Shown here: in pieces, positions 57,401 to 63,945 of the stretch
Numbering within the stretch: the first letter of the stretch is position 1
Layout: each line of letters starts with the position of its first letter
NCBI GenBank assembly: GCA_051453625.1
Contig: JBOZIK010000001.1
Span: forward strand, 275,154,826-275,218,770
Length of the DNA: 63,945 bases
Origin: Welwitschia mirabilis
Taxonomy: Eukaryota; Gnetophyta; Gnetopsida; Welwitschiales
Direction: 5' to 3'
The notes under the pieces: model-generated
The model's input: the letters and a program-made list of their open reading frames with translations, nothing else
What the model was told of the DNA's origin: nothing
The model's database searches: none
Position numbers and translations under genes: made by a program

Positions 57401-58545
57401 ATCTTGCTTTAGAATGACATAGTAAGGTTTCACACCCAAAAACACCACTATTCCTATGAATCCTAGTACAACAGAAAGCCATAAATATTGAAATAATGTT
57501 ACAAACATTTGAGATACGATTGTATGGACACTCAAAAAAGTCTAAACTTAAGTTCTTCACACGTGCGGGATTCACTATGCTCCACAAGGCAAGTCAAAAC
57601 CTTGAGAGTACCCAAGCTTTGATACACTTTTTTTCAAAAACAAGCAAAAAAGTAAATTACAATAATTTGTCCATCAATAGAGAAATAGTAACATAGATAC
57701 TTAGACAATAAGAAACAAGAAAATTACAAGAAAACAACACACGCAATGATCTTAAATTAACCAAAAATATAGATCACCAGTTAAGAATAATGTCTCAAGT
57801 TGGTGTCTCCAAAAATTAACCCTTTCATGGGAAACCAATCACTCTCCTCCTTGCACAGACATAGTCAACCCCAAGCACGGATATATAAACAACATTACAA
57901 ACTATGGAAAATCCTATAATTATTCTCAACACATGTTGCTAAAATGTATTTTAAAATAAAACATCCTAGCAACCGAAAGTAACTTCATTAAAGCTCACTT
58001 TTACAACATGAAAAGGGACACAACTTTGAAAATAAGTTACAAGGACATAAAAATATCAACTTGGTTCCACTAATTTCTAACAAACAAATCAATGAAAATG
58101 CAAAATGTAACACATTTGAACAAAATATATGCAAGAAAATTGTTCAAAAACCTTCATGTAAGACATCAATATTATGCAATTCCAATAATTGGATCAAAGG
58201 TTAATGAAACAATAGCCTAACTTTTATGCAAAAGGCAATATATTCAACTACCCAAATGAAAGTTGTAATCTAACATATGAAAACTGTGACATGCAATTTG
58301 AAAATTAAAAAATACATTGAAATATTTCAAAAATGGTTAATAATTCATATGAAAATATGTAGTAGGACATATAAGAGCATGCAAGCCTCAGTACAAAATC
58401 AATCACACAAAAAGAATAATTACCAAAAGTTTTACCCTTAAAGGTGCAAGAAATTTGAGTGAGATCTCCGATAAGGCAAGTGCATCTCCATTATGTGCTA
58501 TTGCAGTTGGACTTATGCCAATTTCTTCAAGAAGTTCATAGCGAC
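39325..58545 (-). CDS. Acyl-lipid/acyl-ACP thioesterase (ALT/MKS2-like), 3' three exons; 5' end outside window
   Basis: Plastid hot-dog thioesterases of this family release fatty or beta-keto fatty acids from acyl-ACP. Three minus-strand exons join without a stop: 58545-58436, 39687-39592 and 39444-39325. They give 107 residues, from RYELLEEIGIS through GDALALSEISLKFLAPL, GGDRFVVTSRIS, ARIYIDHFIYKLP and GKATCVYLDKSYRPTRLPP to DELA and the stop. These correspond to the C-terminal two thirds of the hot-dog fold. The first exon seen opens with GT, so it completes a Gly codon split by a phase-1 intron. The catalytic Asp motif (DQYGVVNN in relatives) and the transit peptide must lie beyond the right end. 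The 18,748-bp middle intron is built of mobile elements. No frame damage is visible, so the gene could be functional; expression is unproven. Confidence 0.85.
39445..39591 (-). other. 147-bp intron with GC-AG ends
   Basis: Begins GCAAGTATTT after AAG and ends CTTTTGCAG. Only this donor preserves the family reading DKK-PVLEG; the nearest GT, four bases on, would shift the frame. AAG|GCAAGT is the strong consensus seen at GC donors. Confidence 0.8.
39592..39687 (-). CDS. Thioesterase penultimate exon
   Basis: 32 codons, phase 0 at both ends. GGDRFVVTSRISGMSVARIY and DHFIYKLPDKK match the beta-strand core. Relatives have SGDRFVV, so the first residue is Ser changed to Gly. Acceptor GGCCAG|GG. 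Confidence 0.85.
39700..42635. other. Intronic sequence, no element recognised
   Basis: Less AT-biased than the flanks. Contains a (GA)n run near 40830 and one member of a dispersed repeat at 40740-40875. Open frames at 40336-40554 and 41089-41352 match nothing known to me. Confidence 0.4.
40740..40875. repeat. Dispersed repeat, copy 1
   Basis: Shares GATTC-AG-CACAAT/ACGATACT-GTGATTC and a near-identical block CACTGCAATTCTGCATTTTAAAAGTATGC (read in parts) with 49318-49430. Carries a poly-A and (GA)n insertion in the middle. Confidence 0.65.
42636..43214 (-). repeat. LTR of the short element, 3' copy
   Basis: Diverged from the right copy with indels; its inner end reads GAGGGTTCTAGTC where the other reads GAGAGTTCTGACA. 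Confidence 0.8.
44002..44014 (-). other. Primer-binding site of the short element
   Basis: TGGTATCAGAGCC on the minus strand, adjoining the LTR end with no spacer. Confidence 0.88.
44015..44539 (-). repeat. LTR of the short element, 5' copy
   Basis: 525 bases with TG...CA ends. Confidence 0.85.
44540..45109. other. Intronic sequence, nothing recognised
   Basis: No coding similarity or terminal repeats. Confidence 0.4.
45110..45369 (+). mobile_element. LTR-like fragment of a common plant repeat
   Basis: CCAATTGGTATTAGATGGAG, two CAATGTGGGACAA/CTGTGGGACAA words and ACACACCCCCTCACGTGTG form an arrangement common near LTRs of plant retroelements. The sequence enters a gap at 45370, so no ends or partner can be given. 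Confidence 0.45.
45640..50944. other. Intronic sequence with a 752-base gap, nothing recognised
   Basis: After the gap (45954-46705), open frames such as 47187-47486 (minus, Cys-rich) and 48238-48438 (minus) match no family I know. Contains one dispersed-repeat copy and a T-rich run near 49911-49935. Short ATTAATCA words recur at 48510-48560. Confidence 0.35.
49318..49430. repeat. Dispersed repeat, copy 2
   Basis: Partner of 40740-40875, ending with the same CACAATTCTGCATTTTAGAA and GTATGCTT words. Confidence 0.65.
50945..52000 (+). pseudogene. hAT transposase fragment 1 (middle to C-terminal region)
   Basis: Broken frames carry blocks of DUF659-type hAT transposases. KGNEIINLV then ARFATSLPLLDSL (51026 onward; family TRFAT-FL-L-SLL), SALINMFVNEEWRNS, FNEIHFWFGMENI (about 51508; family I-FW-GV--I), ERPSMRYIYDAMEKAK (about 51692) and IQKRWDKHLHTNLHV (about 51818; family IIDKRWD-QLH-PLHAA). 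These regions follow the catalytic DUF659 segment. No N-terminal part precedes them here. Stops and shifts are frequent. Confidence 0.85.
52560..54500 (+). pseudogene. hAT transposase fragment 2 (N-terminal, DUF659 and dimerisation parts)
   Basis: Blocks: NPVLPRVCFDDP (about 52770), the DUF659 core AKHKTDWANSGCMVMLDYWV (about 53066), GRYWVNFLIGSNRGRMFLKP (about 53134), then IVIDNVTSICNYK (53397) and CAAH (about 53474). SLLEHKSACFK lies at about 53727. The C-terminal part is DW-NVYGHEIPWPQTVVM (53993; its second Trp codon is TAG) and LNDLVYVHDNLHHQ of the hAT dimerisation domain (about 54313). An intron at 53287-53396 (GT...CAG) fits between VE and IVIDN in phase 0. The middle region found in fragment 1 is absent. 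No terminal inverted repeats or 8-bp duplications were found. Confidence 0.85.
54233..54326. repeat. 47-bp tandem duplication in hAT fragment
   Basis: AAGAAGCGTAATAGGTTAAT (54233) and AAGAAGCTTAATAGGTTAAT (54280) start adjacent copies; both code the KR-NRL--QRLNDLV block of hAT. Confidence 0.85.
54501..55944. other. Sequence downstream of hAT fragment, unassigned
   Basis: First 300 bases are GAT-rich (acidic Asp coding in plus sense), as hAT C-termini often are; after that nothing is recognised. Confidence 0.4.
56371..56383 (-). other. Polypurine tract
   Basis: CAAAGTGGGAGAG in minus sense, immediately before the LTR start, the usual Copia form. Confidence 0.8.
56764..57349 (-). pseudogene. 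Copia gag pseudogene
   Basis: Begins at ATG 57349 with MIERISIFIDKFDDYNYKLW, the gag N-terminal block with its conserved Trp, then a stop after about 35 codons. The distal half, open at 56997-56764, contains LLSLVPKPWDNLLVS and DEVVATILANE, the helical block before the nucleocapsid, then LSDREALYTSK. The zinc knuckle is lost or lies past the deletion. Element coding capacity ends here. Confidence 0.85.
57611..57626 (-). other. Copia primer-binding site
   Basis: TGTATCAAAGCTTGGG on the minus strand, one base short of TGGTATCAAAGCTTGGG. Confidence 0.78.
58436..58545 (-). CDS. Thioesterase upstream exon
   Basis: 110 bases: GT completing a Gly codon, then 36 codons RYELLEEIGISPTAIA...LAPLR. Acceptor ATATCAAG and donor AGG|GTAAAA. 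In relatives the preceding residues are YCQHG, which would be the end of the next exon upstream; that exon was not found up to 63945. Confidence 0.85.
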
Positions 58546-59149
58546 CTTGATATAAATATGAAAAATGTAAGTAATATCTCTTGTCCTTCGCAATAACTTT
58601 CTAATTAAAAATTACATGAAATTGAAATTGCATGTCAATACCAATTGGAGATACAAAAATAACTTACTTTGGTTCTCATATTATTTCATCTCGTTATAGA
58701 ATATATCTAAAACACTAAGGTTTCTAAAACGATGGCATTCAAATACCATTGGAAAGAAGAAGAATTGAAATGAAAAGTTGGTACTAACTCGTTCCTTAAA
58801 AATCAAAGATAGAAAGTGGATAGTACTTGGTTTGATCAACATGTGTCAATGTATTCTGGCAGTGTCATCATCATCACCCTTCTTCTACATCAAGTTGGCT
58901 CTTTTCGTCACTCATAGTTGTCTAGGACCAAATCCTTCAACACTCCACATCTTTTAATGCCCCTACTTGTTATTTTGTTTACATATTTTTCCTTATGGAC
59001 TTCTACTTTTTTATTTTACATCCACTTGAATTGATGTTAAAGTCCTTATATGTTTTCTCTTTGGTATAAAGTGAACACCCCCAACCATTTCTAGATCATA
59101 TGTCTTTTGTTTAATTACTATACAAAGCCAAATATATTATTCTTTCTCC
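58546..59149. other. Upstream intron sequence of the thioesterase gene
   Basis: No coding similarity. The intron must run at least to the right end of the window (over 5.4 kb). Confidence 0.45.
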
Positions 59150-59561
59150 TATAAAGTGAAGCCAATGTCTATTATTATCCCCTTGATTGTTATTATTTTT
59201 GTATTGACCCCATTTAATTGTAAAAGGTGAAATTAATTATAGAATCACCTTAGGGTTAAGTGTTATTAAAAATAAGTTAAAAGGAAATTTAACGGTTAAA
59301 AGAAGTTGCTATTAGTCTTATTCTCTAACCTAACACCTCTCCTGTGTATACCCCTCAACCCATGGAGTGTGTAGCGTGTGTTGTGCTTCACAACCATTTG
59401 GCTTCTCCGATGCATTTATCTACTAATAAGAGCTCTACACTGCTTGCTCAAGGATATAGGGTAAAAAGGGGCCAAACCTATTAATTCTTTTGTGTGTTTT
59501 TTCTTTGTTTCCATTTGCAAGTTGTTTATTTCGCTTGGTGCTGCATTAATTCCATAACGAG

Positions 59562-59574
59562 TGGTATCAAAGCG
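59562..59574 (+). other. Copia primer-binding site
   Basis: TGGTATCAAAGCG, one base from the iMet site. Confidence 0.85.
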
Positions 59575-59774
59575 ATTTGCTTTTATGAAGATTTTGAGTT
59601 AGACATGCTTCTCTTTAGAAGTCCTTTAGAGGTCCTTAGCAAGGTGAATGAGCGTCCCATGGAACAGAGGCGACAAAGTGAGCAAAGTGGCCAAAGTGTA
59701 ACACGCCCAAAGCAAATGTTGCAAAGGCCATTTCTGCAAGTGAGTGGGTTTTATGTCTTTGTAGCAAGCAGGAT

Positions 59775-60470
59775 GGAGAGATTGCAAATAACCAAGCATC
59801 TGACTAATTCTGAAAATAGGGAAATTTGGAAGATTCTAATGAAGGGTCTATTAACACGAAAAAGCCACAAGGTTGCATTGGCAAAGACGAAACCTGCTAC
59901 AGTTAAGGAAGAAGCATAGTAAGAGATTAACGACGTAGTCCAATCCCTAATTTGTCTTACTCTTAGTAACAATCTACTTGGCACATGTGCTTCAAAAAAA
60001 ACTGCAAAGCGATTATGGAAGAGATGAACAAAGCGGTGTCATAAGCCTTCTGGTATGAACATGCTTTATATTTTAAATAAGGCTTTCAATTGCAAGTTGA
60101 AGGAGGGTGTTCCACTGAACCCTCATTTTGGTGGAGATGCAAGGACTATTTACGTAGCTAGAAAATTTACAATTTGATTTGATGTCTTCTAGTGCTATTT
60201 TCTCTGACTCAAAGCCTGCAACCTACAGTCACTACAATTATCATAGAAAATCCCAAAATGACTTGGGGTATATTGTTGCCACTTTGTTAGATGTGGAGCA
60301 CAATAAGAAAAGCACCTTTGCTATGGTAACATCCCGTGAAGCTTTGTTTACAGAAAGGGGTCGGTCTAAATCCAAAGGCCCACATGGCATAAGTAATGGC
60401 CACATGAAAAGGGAGTGCCACATGAAAAGGGAGTGCTACATGTGGAAAAAGAAAATTCAAGGAATTGAAT
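59775..60470 (+). pseudogene. Copia gag pseudogene with duplicated zinc-knuckle end
   Basis: MERLQITKHLTNSENREIWK (59775) matches the gag start of the 33.3-kb element, MERLQTTDKLSSQ. The body includes SLICLTLSNNLLGTCASKKT (about 59944) and KLKEGVPLNPH, then a gag C-terminal open stretch 60179-60472 with TLLDVEHNKKSTFA. The knuckle end reads SNGHMKRECHMKRECYMWKK: HMKREC is encoded twice by an exact 18-bp repeat (60401-60418 and 60419-60436). The first two knuckle Cys are not visible. Several stops are present. Confidence 0.8.
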
Positions 60471-60562
60471 AGAAGGATGGTGAGTCTCTTGATTAATCAA
60501 AATAGAATGATGGAGAGCTAGGATCATCTCATTGCTTACTCAGGAAAAGTTGTAGTCTACTA

Positions 60563-61320
60563 GTGTACCTCTCATCATGTTTTGATTTTAAATTCAAGCA
60601 TCACTATCATGTTTGTCCACACAAAGAAATGTTCATATCCTATGAGGCAGTCTCCAATGGTGCTATTCATTTAGTCAAAGGCATTGGATATTTGAAGTTA
60701 AGGTGTGTAAATGGACAGATCTCAACTGTGCAGTATGTCAGACATATTCCCATAATGGGGGGAAAAAGGAAAAAAGAGGGAAGAAATCATCTTTGTTAGT
60801 CTATTCGATCAAGCTAGTTGTACGTTCACATTAGGAAACAACAGTTGGAAGATTACCAAGGGAGCAATAGTGCTATTGCATGAAAAGAAAGAAGGATAAA
60901 TGTACGCTTTGAGAGCTAAACTCGTGTGGCAGTGTTACAATGGCACAAGCGAATAGTGTAGCTTTATGGCATCCACACTAAGACATCTGAGCTAATGTGG
61001 TATAAAGGCTCTTTAGTTAAAGAATCTACTACCCAAGGTAACCTCCATTGCTCTTGATTTTTGTTCTAACCATGTAGTAGGTAAAAGTAAAAGAATGGAC
61101 GTTTGAAGAAACTTTCAACATAGAAAGCCATCGAATTTAGGTTTGCCTCATTCTAATTTAGTAAAAGCAATAAATCATGTTTCTAAGTGTGGTGCCTCAT
61201 ATTTCATTACATTTATTGATGATCATTGTAGGAAAATATGATTAAATACCCTGAAATCAAAAGACATCGCCCTGGTACTTTCAAAAATTTGAAATCTAGA
61301 GTTCAAAATAATCATTGTTA
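60563..61320 (+). pseudogene. Copia protease to integrase start, broken
   Basis: HYHVCPHKEMFISYEAVSNG (about 60599) is the sequence just after the protease active site; the DSGA motif itself is garbled. GIGYLKLRCVNG and VQYVRHIP complete the block. ALWHPH (about 60964) is the pre-integrase motif. GASYFITFIDDHCRK (about 61192) and LKSKDIAL belong to the first part of integrase. The sequence is lost after about 61320. Confidence 0.8.
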
Positions 61321-61483
61321 GGATTTTATATTGCCAAATGATGTCAAACTAATATGATCTTTGTAGAATGGAATATGATTTTATGGATACAAGAAACTGA
61401 AGGACTCATAACCAAAAGTAAGTGAAGACTTGTACATGTTCTAATCTTAGTTACTTCACTTTTTGTCCAAGGACTTAAATTAT

Positions 61484-61633
61484 GGGTCGATCGGATCACC
61501 CTTAGGCCAACAGAACATGGAAGTGTCCATTTTGAGCTGCTTTAAGTCAGGTCGACCGGACCCATCTGGGTTCCACCAAATGTAAATGGGGTCGACCGGA
61601 CTATATGTAGTCTTAGAATGGGGTCAACCGGAC
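61484..61633. repeat. Four spaced GGTCGACCGGAC motifs
   Basis: GGTCGATCGGAT (about 61485), GGTCGACCGGAC (61550), GGTCGACCGGAC (61590) and GGTCAACCGGAC (61622). GTCGAC and CCGG palindromes stand out in AT-rich surroundings; the variants differ by C/T or G/A. Confidence 0.85.
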
Positions 61634-61969
61634 TTATGCAAATTACCAAACTCGAAACAGTTTTCTAACTATTATCTCACCTAATCTACCCCTTGTGAAT
61701 GTTAGATTCCTTCCCAACTACCTAACAGGTATATTTTTGGGAGATTGATTTAAAGAGGTTGCACTCAAAACTTAATGAGAGATTGAACTGATTGAAAATG
61801 CAGGATGTACTCTTGATCTGAAAGGCTTACCTTTGTACCACCATTCTTCTCACTCTCCATACCTATCTTTGTACTAACTTTGAGCAATAAGGCTCCATTG
61901 TTTGTACCTGCATTTGAGTAATTTAAAAGACAAAGTCTTCATCCCATCACTCACCTTTGAAGGAGCTAA

Positions 61970-62100
61970 AAGGTTGACACTTAGCATAGAAAAGTCCGTT
62001 TAATGAAGGTTGAGACTTAGCCTAGAAAAGTTTCTTTTATGAAAGTTGAGACTTAACCTGGAAAAGCCCGCTTTGTAAAGATTGAAGGTTAGCCTTAAAA
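61970..62100. repeat. Three tandem 40-45 bp units in the LTR
   Basis: AGGTTGACACTTAGCATAGA, AGGTTGAGACTTAGCCTAGA and AAGTTGAGACTTAACCTGGA begin successive units, each followed by AAAG and a CGTTTAAT/CTTTTATG/CGCTTTGT word; a fourth, partial unit follows. Confidence 0.8.
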
Positions 62101-62343
62101 ACCTAGTAGATAGTGAAGTAACAGAGATCTAGAACAGTCTGGGTTATTGGTTGTCTTCCGAGAGTGAAGTAGGCTCTATCCTTAACCACTATAAATCTTG
62201 TCCTGTGCTTTATTTTCGTTTTGCTTATGAGTTTATTTTGTTATCTCTTTTATTTCATAATTTCTTCTTTAGGTAGTAATAGTTGTTTAAACTTTTTAGA
62301 AATCTTATTCACCCCCTTCTAGGGTTATTTTAGATAATTCAAT

Positions 62344-62355
62344 TGGTATCAGAGC
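62344..62355 (+). other. SIRE-like primer-binding site
   Basis: TGGTATCAGAGC, perfect, two bases after the LTR end. Confidence 0.9.
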
Positions 62356-62411
62356 CCTAGGTTGAGTCATCACTAAGATTTTAACTAATCTTTAACTCAA
62401 TAACCCTAGCC

Positions 62412-63945
62412 ATGAGTTCTATTATAAAAAACCTATCTATTTTTAAGCCTCCACTATTTGATGGGACAAACCATGGGTATTGGAAGGCTAGAATGAGAAT
62501 ATTCATAAGATCTCTTAATGTAGATTATGAAGATATATTGATAAGAGGTTAAAGTCACCCTATTAAAACTCAAAAGAATGACAAAGGCAGTATTATAGTT
62601 GTGTTGAAACCAAAAGATAAATGGACTTCATTAGATAAAGCCAATGCTACTCTTAACGCTCGTGCTTTGAATGCAATTTTTTGTGATGTGACTGCAGATG
62701 AGTTCAAGAGAATAGTGAACTGCAAGACTGCCAAAGAAGCATGGGATATTCTTACTATTACTCACGAAGGGACATCCACTGTTAAGCAAGCAAAAATGCA
62801 TATTTTGATTACAAAATTTGAAGATATGAAGATGGATGAGGAAGAAATTCTCCAGGAATTCTTTGCTAGACTAATCGACATTGTAAACTCCATGGCAAGT
62901 CTTGGAGAAAAGATGGAGGAATCTAAGATAGTAAGGAAGGTCTTAAGATCCCTTCCNNNNNNNNNNNNNNNNNNNNNNNNNNNNNNNNNNNNNNNNNNNN
63001 NNNNNNNNNNNNNNNNNNNNNNNNNNNNNNNNNNNNNNNNNNNNNNNNNNNNNNNNNNNNNNNNNNNNNNNNNNNNNNNNNNNNNNNNNNNNNNNNNNNN
63101 NNNNNNNNNNNNNNNNNNNNNNNNNNNNNNNNNNNNNNNNNNNNNNNNNNNNNNNNNNNNNNNNNNNNNNNNNNNNNNNNNNNNNNNNNNNNNNNNNNNN
63201 NNNNNNNNNNNNNNNNNNNNNNNNNNNNNNNNNNNNNNNNNNNNNNNNNNNNNNNNNNNNNNNNNNNNNNNNNNNNNNNNNNNNNNNNNNNNNNNNNNNN
63301 NNNNNNNNNNNNNNNNNNNNNNNNNNNNNNNNNNNNNNNNNNNNNNNNNNNNNNNNNNNNNNNNNNNNNNNNNNNNNNNNNNNNNNNNNNNNNNNNNNNN
63401 NNNNNNNNNNNNNNNNNNNNNNNNNNNNNNNNNNNNNNNNNNNNNNNNNNNNNNNNNNNNNNNNNNNNNNNNNNNNNNNNNNNNNNNNNNNNNNNNNNNN
63501 NNNGTCAATGAACTAAACAAGATCATTAAGGATTTGAGAAGGGAGCATGAAGCCATAAATCAAAGATATAAAGAGATTCAAAATGTAAACACAAGTCTCA
63601 TCAAGAATTTGAGCCAATCTTCACAAGTCTTGAGCAGATTCACAAAAGAATCAAAGAAACTTTAAAAAATGCTTGGATTGGGACAACTTGCACATGACAA
63701 AAAGGGGGGTTGGGTTTGAAGGCAATAGTGCATCGGCATCATCTAGTGACGTAAGTATTAAAGGTATAACATTTACGACTAGAAATATCACTTGCCATTA
63801 TTGAACTTGGTCATTCAAAATTTAATTGTCCATATAGGAAAAAAATATGTATTTTGCAAATATTAATGCTTTATCATTTAAACTTGTTCCCAAACAAGTC
63901 TCTATGCAAAAGTCGAGAAAGACCATGTGGGTGAAAGCTAAGAAT
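62412..63945 (+). pseudogene. SIRE-like gag (UBN2) pseudogene, continuing off the right edge
   Basis: ATG 62412 starts MSSIIKNLSIFKPPLFDGTN, followed by YWKARMRIFIRSLN with the conserved Trp. An in-frame TAA occurs near 62549, after which the frame is open again with LNARALNAIFCDVTADEFKR, AKEAWDILTITHEG and VKQAKMHILITKFEDMKMDE, the UBN2 capsid. It resumes after a 547-base gap with a coiled-coil-like VNELNKIIKDLRREHEAINQ. The zinc knuckle near 63794-63832 (CHY..., then GHSKFNC) is split by a frameshift, and it ends in a basic region. RT and integrase would lie beyond the window. Confidence 0.85.

Larger units (their letters stand above)
55945..58082 (-). mobile_element. Internally deleted Copia element
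   Basis: Minus-strand order: 5' LTR about 57627-58082, primer site TGTATCAAAGCTTGGG (57626-57611), gag 57349-56764, purine tract CAAAGTGGGAGAG (56383-56371), 3' LTR about 55945-56370. The LTRs start TGTTAG (58082 inward) and CGTTAG (56370 inward) and align through words such as AATTACAAGAAAA, ATGATCTT-AATTAA and AAATGTATTTT in plus sense. Protease, integrase and RT are absent, leaving about 1.2 kb inside. It is the same family as the plus-strand remnant at 15.9-16.9 kb, judging from primer extension and gag. It lies inside the thioesterase intron about 350 bp from an exon. Confidence 0.85.
39688..58435 (-). other. 18,748-bp intron of the thioesterase gene
   Basis: Lies between donor AGG|GTAAAA (58436/58435) and acceptor GGCCAG (39688). 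Includes two gaps (45370-45639, 45954-46705), so the true size may differ. Contains the short LTR element, hAT fragments, an LTR-like piece at 45.2 kb and a deleted Copia element. Confidence 0.75.
59150..61341 (+). mobile_element. Copia element, truncated, same family as 33.3-39.1 kb
   Basis: LTR about 59150-59557 resembles the 33.3-kb family (AAGTGAAGCCAATGTC, ATTGACCCCA, GAGCTCTACACTGCTTGCTC, GGGTAAAAAGGGGCC). Primer site TGGTATCAAAGCG at 59562-59574. Gag, protease-side, pre-integrase and the first integrase block follow in broken frames, then the copy stops abruptly at the SIRE-like LTR at 61342. Integrase beyond the first Asp, RT, RNase H and 3' LTR are missing or beyond the right end. 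Confidence 0.85.
61342..62341 (+). repeat. SIRE-like 5' LTR, 1000 bp
   Basis: TG...CA ends, length 1000. Contains four GGTCGACCGGAC-type motifs and, further on, three GTTGA(G)ACTTAG-CT-GAAAAG repeats near 61970-62095. Confidence 0.8.
61342..63945 (+). mobile_element. SIRE/Maximus-like Copia element, 5' part
   Basis: LTR 61342-62341 (TGTCAAACTAATATGATC...TAATTCA), primer site TGGTATCAGAGC 62344-62355 followed by CCTAGG, gag from 62412. The TGTCAAA-T-ATATGAT start and TTCTAGGGTT end are those of SIRE-type elements. The element continues out of the window. It is inserted in, or abuts, the integrase region of the preceding Copia copy. Confidence 0.82.

Overview
The window looks like nuclear DNA of a seed plant with a large, repeat-packed genome. 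It is AT-rich and gene-poor. It is filled with old, stop-riddled Copia and Gypsy LTR retrotransposons, L1-type LINEs, a tRNA-derived SINE family and hAT transposase debris. Plant-specific gene families are recognisable. One intron of a host gene is almost 19 kb long and made of repeats, which is typical of gymnosperms; gymnosperm origin is an inference, not a demonstration. There are twelve N gaps (5469-5482, 10343-10528, 13846-14000, 15865-15869, 17797-17896, 21779-22434, 27604-27703, 30009-30108, 33598-34383, 45370-45639, 45954-46705, 62957-63503); apparent long reading frames across them are artefacts.

The only credible host gene is a partial acyl-lipid (acyl-ACP) hot-dog thioesterase of the ALT/MKS2 type on the minus strand. 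Its last three coding exons are at 58436-58545, 39592-39687 and 39325-39444. They join in frame without a stop. The first exon(s), with the hot-dog catalytic Asp, must lie right of the window. The intron between the first two exons seen is 18,748 bp and holds a small LTR element (42636-44539), two hAT fragments (50945-54500) and a deleted Copia element (about 55945-58082). The last intron has a GC-AG boundary. A second host-derived locus, 4461-5233, is a broken non-specific phospholipase C (NPC) copy enclosed by LTR-like direct repeats, possibly a gene captured by a retroelement.

Layout. 0-9 kb: LINE remnant (minus), a gag/PBS remnant (minus), NPC pseudogene between direct repeats, SINE copy, 19-bp tandem array, Copia gag remnant (minus). 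9-18 kb: long degenerate L1 LINE (plus), Copia gag remnant (plus). 18-25 kb: Athila-like Gypsy element with 1.3-kb 5' LTR, Asp-type primer site, gag and protease but no visible reverse transcriptase. 25-30 kb: two roughly 1.7-2.0 kb diverged direct repeats ending in a 68-bp tandem array. 31-33 kb: two SINE copies. 33.3-39.1 kb: nearly complete Copia element with a 5-bp target duplication and an unexplained third LTR. 39.3-58.5 kb: thioesterase exons and the giant intron. 59-64 kb: a second copy of the same Copia family, truncated by a SIRE/Maximus-like element whose 1000-bp LTR, primer site and gag run off the right edge.

All mobile-element coding regions carry frameshifts or stops, so nothing here looks autonomous as assembled. 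No bacterial-style operon, CRISPR array, rRNA or genuine tRNA gene was seen.
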